Of a stretch of 7,154 nt of DNA, positions 4,171 through 7,154 are shown one piece after another (the stretch's first letter is position 1; each line of letters opens with the position of its first letter). Below the pieces are notes generated by a model, which saw only the letters and a list, made by a program, of their open reading frames with translations, did no database searches and was not told the DNA's origin. The stretch spans positions 1-7,154 of the forward strand of contig JAISOO010000116.1 in NCBI GenBank assembly GCA_031275595.1. Reading direction: 5' to 3'. Source of the DNA: Spirochaetaceae bacterium. Lineage in GTDB: Bacteria; Spirochaetota; Spirochaetia; Treponematales; Breznakiellaceae. Both the position numbers and the translations under genes were made by a program.

Positions 4171-5011
4171 TGTGCGTAAAGGGAAACGCGGCCGGCAGGC
4201 CGGCAAAAAAACAAACGAGGTGTTTTATATTTTGTATTTGAAATGGAAACTATTTTTTTATCTGGGGGTGGTATCAATCATATTGTCCTCCGGGGTGATA
4301 ACCTTTTCTCTGCTCTCCCGTGAAACCTGTCCGGAGCCGGAGTTGATCGAGCCGGCGCCCCCGGCGGAAATGCCGGCATGGCTGGCGGTGGATATGGTCA
4401 ATTCTTCTATCTTTGAATCGGGAAACCGGCGGGATATCATCCTTGAAGCCTATCGGGACCCTGATTTTAAGGATGACGTGATCGCCTTTTTCAGCCTGGT
4501 CGCCGATTCCAGGGTATTGGCCTCGATTATCCTCGCCGAGGCGGAGGCGTACAACATTTCCCCCGCCCTGGCCTTTGCCCTCTGCAAAGAAGAAAGCCAA
4601 TACAAGGTACGGGCGGTCAGCCGGCAAAACGTAAACGGCAGCATTGACCGCGGCCTGTTTCAGCTCAACAACCTGTCCTTTCCCCAGCTCAAGGAAGCGG
4701 ACTTTTTCAACCCCGAAACCAACGCCCAGTACGGCATGGCCCATCTGCGGTGGTGCCTGGACGCGGCGGGCTCGGAGCTTGCGGCCCTGGCCATGTATAA
4801 CGCCGGGGCGACCAGGGTCAAATCCAACAATACCCCCAAGAGAACCCTGGACTACATTTCCCGGATTCTGGACTCCCGGGATCGGATCGACGAGGCCTTT
4901 CGGGTCGAGTATCTGTTGAACGAAGGGTTTCATTCGCCCCATGATCCCGCGGTGATCCCCTCTGAAAAAAGGTCGGAACTGGTCCAAATCGCCTTTTTTC
5001 CCTACCGGTAA
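4160..5011 (+). CDS. Membrane-anchored SLT-type lytic transglycosylase
   Basis: It is expected to cleave the MurNAc-GlcNAc bond of peptidoglycan with anhydro-muramyl formation, acting outside the inner membrane. From the longest start it has 283 residues: basic N-terminus (1-30), a single hydrophobic segment (~31-52) serving as signal anchor, a Pro/Glu-rich linker (57-72), a helical stretch, and an SLT domain (~130-240). The domain shows ALCKEESQY with putative catalytic E145, DRGLFQLN (163-170) and AMYNAGATRV (211-220), the usual three landmarks of this fold. The start is uncertain because there is no ATG. TTG 4160 lacks a ribosome site and lies in a hairpin. TTG 4232 has GAGG (4217-4220) upstream and would begin LYLKWK just before the membrane segment, so it may be the true start. 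The antiporter gene follows after 48 bases and is probably co-transcribed. Roles in growth, septation or flagellar passage through the wall cannot be told apart. Confidence 0.8.
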   Translation: MEPPVRKGKRGRQAGKKTNEVFYILYLKWKLFFYLGVVSIILSSGVITFSLLSRETCPEPELIEPAPPAEMPAWLAVDMVNSSIFESGNRRDIILEAYRDPDFKDDVIAFFSLVADSRVLASIILAEAEAYNISPALAFALCKEESQYKVRAVSRQNVNGSIDRGLFQLNNLSFPQLKEADFFNPETNAQYGMAHLRWCLDAAGSELAALAMYNAGATRVKSNNTPKRTLDYISRILDSRDRIDEAFRVEYLLNEGFHSPHDPAVIPSEKRSELVQIAFFPYR

Positions 5012-5059
5012 ACCCGGTCTTGCCCGCGGAGCAGTCCGGGGCGTTTGTAAGGTGAGGAT

Positions 5060-7120
5060 ATGACTGAACGGATGGCGGAACTGGTATTGCAGCTTGGTCT
5101 TATCATCTTCGCGGTCCGTATCGGCGGCAGGCTGGCCAAAAGGCTGGGGATGCCCCCGGTATTGGGGGAGCTTCTCTCGGGGATCGTCATCGGCCCCCAC
5201 GCCCTGGGAGGGCTGGCCCTGCCGGGTTTTCCCCGGGGGCTCTTCCCGCTGGAGGCCGGCCCCCTGGCGGTGAGCGCCGAATTGTACGCCTTTGCCGTTG
5301 TGGCTTCGATTATCCTGCTTTTCGCCTCGGGCCTGGAGACGGATCTGGGCCTCTTCCTGCGCTATTCCCTGGCGGGGGGGGTCATCGGCATCGGGGGGGT
5401 GGTTTTTTCCTTTGCCCTGGGGGGCCTCGCCGGGGCGGTCCTGCTCCGCGTTTCTTTTATGGACCCCCGGTGCCTTTTTCTGGGGATCCTTTCCACCGCG
5501 ACTTCGGTGGGCATCACCGCCCGGATCCTCTCGGACCATAAGCGGATGGATTCCCCCGAAGGGGTGACCATCCTTGCGGCGGCGGTGTTCGACGACGTGC
5601 TGGGGATCATCATGCTGGCGGTGGTCCTGGGGGTCGTGGCGGTCCTTACCGGGGGGCCGGGGGGACAGCTCCGCGCCCCGGACATTCTGGGTATCGCCGG
5701 AAAGGCATTTGGCATCTGGCTGGGTTTTACCGTCCTGGGCCTGGTTTTTTCAAAAAAGATCGCCGCCTTCCTCAAATTCTTTAAGCAGACCTTTGATTTT
5801 TCCATCCTCGCCCTGGGCCTCGCCCTGCTGCTGGCGGGGATCTTTGAAAAACAGGGGCTGGCCATGATCATCGGCGCCTATATTTCCGGCCTTTCCCTCT
5901 CAAAAACCGATATTGCCGCGGTTATCCAGGAACGGCTCCGGGGGCTTTACGAGTTTTTTGTCCCCATCTTCTTCGCGGTTATGGGGATGATGGTCAATGT
6001 GAAGGACGTTTTTTCCCTCCGGGTGCTGATCTTCGGGGCCCTGTATACCGCCGGGGGGATCCTGGCTAAGGTCGCCGGCTGCGGCGGCCCGGCCCTGCTC
6101 ATGGGCTTTAACCTCCGGGGGGCCCTGCGGATAGGGGCCGGGATGGTCCCCCGGGGGGAGGTGGCCCTGATCATTGCCGGCATCGGCCTTGCCTCGGGAA
6201 TTCTGGACAACCAGCTTTTCGCGGTGATCATCCTGATGACCCTGGTTACCACCCTGGCGGCGCCCCCCCTGTTAAGCCTTTTCCTTAAAAAATCCGGCTC
6301 CGGGACCAGAAAACCGGTTAAGGGGGAGGATTCCGCCGCCGCGGCCTGGGAATTCCACTCCGTTGAGATCGCCGATATGGTGATCGATACCCTCCTCAAG
6401 GACCTCAAGGCCGAGGGCTTTTATGTACAGACGATGAATATCGACGAGGGCCTCTCCCAGGCCCGAAAGGGGGATATCGCCCTCTCCATCGCCCGGCAGG
6501 AAAGCGCCGTAACCATCGAAACAAGCCAGGTGGATATGCCCTTTGTCAAAACCGCGGTTTACGAGGTGATCCTGGGCCTGCATGATACGATACAAAAGCT
6601 GAAAAACTCATCGGACCCCCAGGCGATGAAACAGGAAATCTCCAGCCTGAAAGGCCGGAGCCGGGGGGAGGTGCTCTCCCTGATCGATCCCGGCTGCGTC
6701 ATCCTGGGCCTCAGGGGGAACACCAAGGAGGAGATCATCACGGAGCTGGTGGATCTCCTGAACGCCCGGGGGAAGCTGCTCAACCGGGACGAGGCGCTGC
6801 GGGATGTGCTGCAGCGGGAGCGGACCATGAGTACCGGCATGGAACACGGCATAGCCCTGCCCCACGGCAAAAGCGAGGCGGTGGCGGATATGTGCGTGGC
6901 GGTGGGGATAAAAAAGGAGGGGGTCGATTTTGAATCCCTGGACGGGGAAAAGTCCCGGCTGTTTATCCTGGTGGTCTCCCCCAAAAAAACCAGCGGCCCC
7001 CATATCCAGTTTCTCGCCGCCGTCGGGGCGGTGCTCAAGGACGAAGTCCTCCGGGAGCAGGTGATCAACGCGGATTTCAGGGAAGACGCGGCGCTCCTGC
7101 TCCAGCATGGCCATTTTTGA
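5060..7120 (+). CDS. CPA2-type cation/proton antiporter fused to a PTS EIIA type-2 domain
   Basis: The 686-residue inner-membrane protein has two parts. Residues ~5-408 contain about a dozen hydrophobic segments of the CPA2 Na+(K+)/H+ antiporter family: VLGELLSGIVIGP (34-46), TATSVGITARIL (146-157), the ion-binding pair D178-D179 in AAVFDDVLGI, GAYISGLSLS (272-281), FFVPIFFAVMGMMVN (299-313) and GMVPRGEVALI (361-371). A cytoplasmic region of no family I recognise follows (~430-515). Residues ~537-684 form a PTS EIIA (fructose/nitrogen type) domain; TGMEHGIALPHGK places the phospho-acceptor at H602. This suggests ion exchange tuned by phosphotransfer from HPr or a related donor. Spirochaetes often keep a sugar-permease-free, regulatory PTS, so such an output would make sense, but this is inference. 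The transported ion cannot be decided. ATG 5060 follows AAGGTGAGG. G7-G8 runs at 5374-5381 and 5393-5399 are possible slippage sites. Confidence 0.9.
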   Translation: MTERMAELVLQLGLIIFAVRIGGRLAKRLGMPPVLGELLSGIVIGPHALGGLALPGFPRGLFPLEAGPLAVSAELYAFAVVASIILLFASGLETDLGLFLRYSLAGGVIGIGGVVFSFALGGLAGAVLLRVSFMDPRCLFLGILSTATSVGITARILSDHKRMDSPEGVTILAAAVFDDVLGIIMLAVVLGVVAVLTGGPGGQLRAPDILGIAGKAFGIWLGFTVLGLVFSKKIAAFLKFFKQTFDFSILALGLALLLAGIFEKQGLAMIIGAYISGLSLSKTDIAAVIQERLRGLYEFFVPIFFAVMGMMVNVKDVFSLRVLIFGALYTAGGILAKVAGCGGPALLMGFNLRGALRIGAGMVPRGEVALIIAGIGLASGILDNQLFAVIILMTLVTTLAAPPLLSLFLKKSGSGTRKPVKGEDSAAAAWEFHSVEIADMVIDTLLKDLKAEGFYVQTMNIDEGLSQARKGDIALSIARQESAVTIETSQVDMPFVKTAVYEVILGLHDTIQKLKNSSDPQAMKQEISSLKGRSRGEVLSLIDPGCVILGLRGNTKEEIITELVDLLNARGKLLNRDEALRDVLQRERTMSTGMEHGIALPHGKSEAVADMCVAVGIKKEGVDFESLDGEKSRLFILVVSPKKTSGPHIQFLAAVGAVLKDEVLREQVINADFREDAALLLQHGHF

Positions 7121-7154
7121 GCATTTATCGGGAAGCCCCGGGGGGGAGCGGAAA
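7107..7154 (+). CDS. Possible start of the next gene, cut by the window edge
   Basis: ATG 7107 opens a frame that stays open for 16 codons to the edge (MAIFEHLSGSPGGERK). It overlaps the last 14 bases of the antiporter gene in another frame, an arrangement common in coupled bacterial operons. No good ribosome binding site is visible and the fragment is too short for any family assignment. It may be chance. Confidence 0.3.
   Translation, partial: MAIFEHLSGSPGGERK

Noticed and set aside
4274..5539. 421-codon minus-strand frame opposite the transglycosylase and antiporter
   Set aside because: Low-complexity Gly/Arg/Gln-rich product spanning two well-supported plus-strand genes.

Overview
The window looks like chromosomal DNA of a GC-rich, host-associated spirochaete, most likely a termite-gut-type Treponema. 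This is inference from gene content and style: a serC-serA pair of the ~390-residue single-ACT SerA type, a coiled-coil/PD-(D/E)XK protein of a kind common in treponemes, a RAYT-like transposase start, GGG/CCC-rich codon use with long G runs, and AT-rich intergenic DNA. No rRNA or tRNA is present to fix the taxonomy.

Layout. 1-96 (minus): the first 32 codons of a REP-associated Y1 transposase, running off the left edge. 163-735 (minus): a 190-residue protein with an N-terminal heptad coiled coil, encoded by 21-bp tandem repeats, and a C-terminal PD-(D/E)XK nuclease-like domain. It has a recognisable sigma70-type promoter and a hairpin that fills most of its short leader. 736-1539: about 800 bases without a convincing protein gene but rich in structure. 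It holds a second copy of a 31-bp repeat, four hairpins (three sharing the loop CTGAAG, two in a 53-bp tandem repeat), a composite foldable element with a perfect 18-bp stem, and a strong promoter overlaid by two palindromes.

1540-3831 (plus): serC and serA, abutting with no gap, two consecutive steps of phosphorylated serine synthesis. The promoter at 1413-1441 with its palindromes is the likely control point. 3832-4159: a promoter followed about 85 bases later by a strong intrinsic terminator, which suggests a ~105-nt small RNA or a terminator-containing leader for the next gene. 4160-5011 (plus): a membrane-anchored SLT-type lytic transglycosylase. 5060-7120 (plus): a CPA2-type cation/proton antiporter fused to a PTS EIIA type-2 domain with its phospho-acceptor histidine present. 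A further reading frame opens at 7107 and leaves the window.

The genes form three units: a mobile/nuclease-like accessory segment on the minus strand, a serine biosynthesis operon, and an envelope/ion-homeostasis pair. The items most worth follow-up are the composite structured element at 1199-1333, the hairpin repeats, the double-palindrome serC promoter, the promoter-terminator unit at 3901-4041, and the EIIA-antiporter fusion. No complete defence or CRISPR system is visible.
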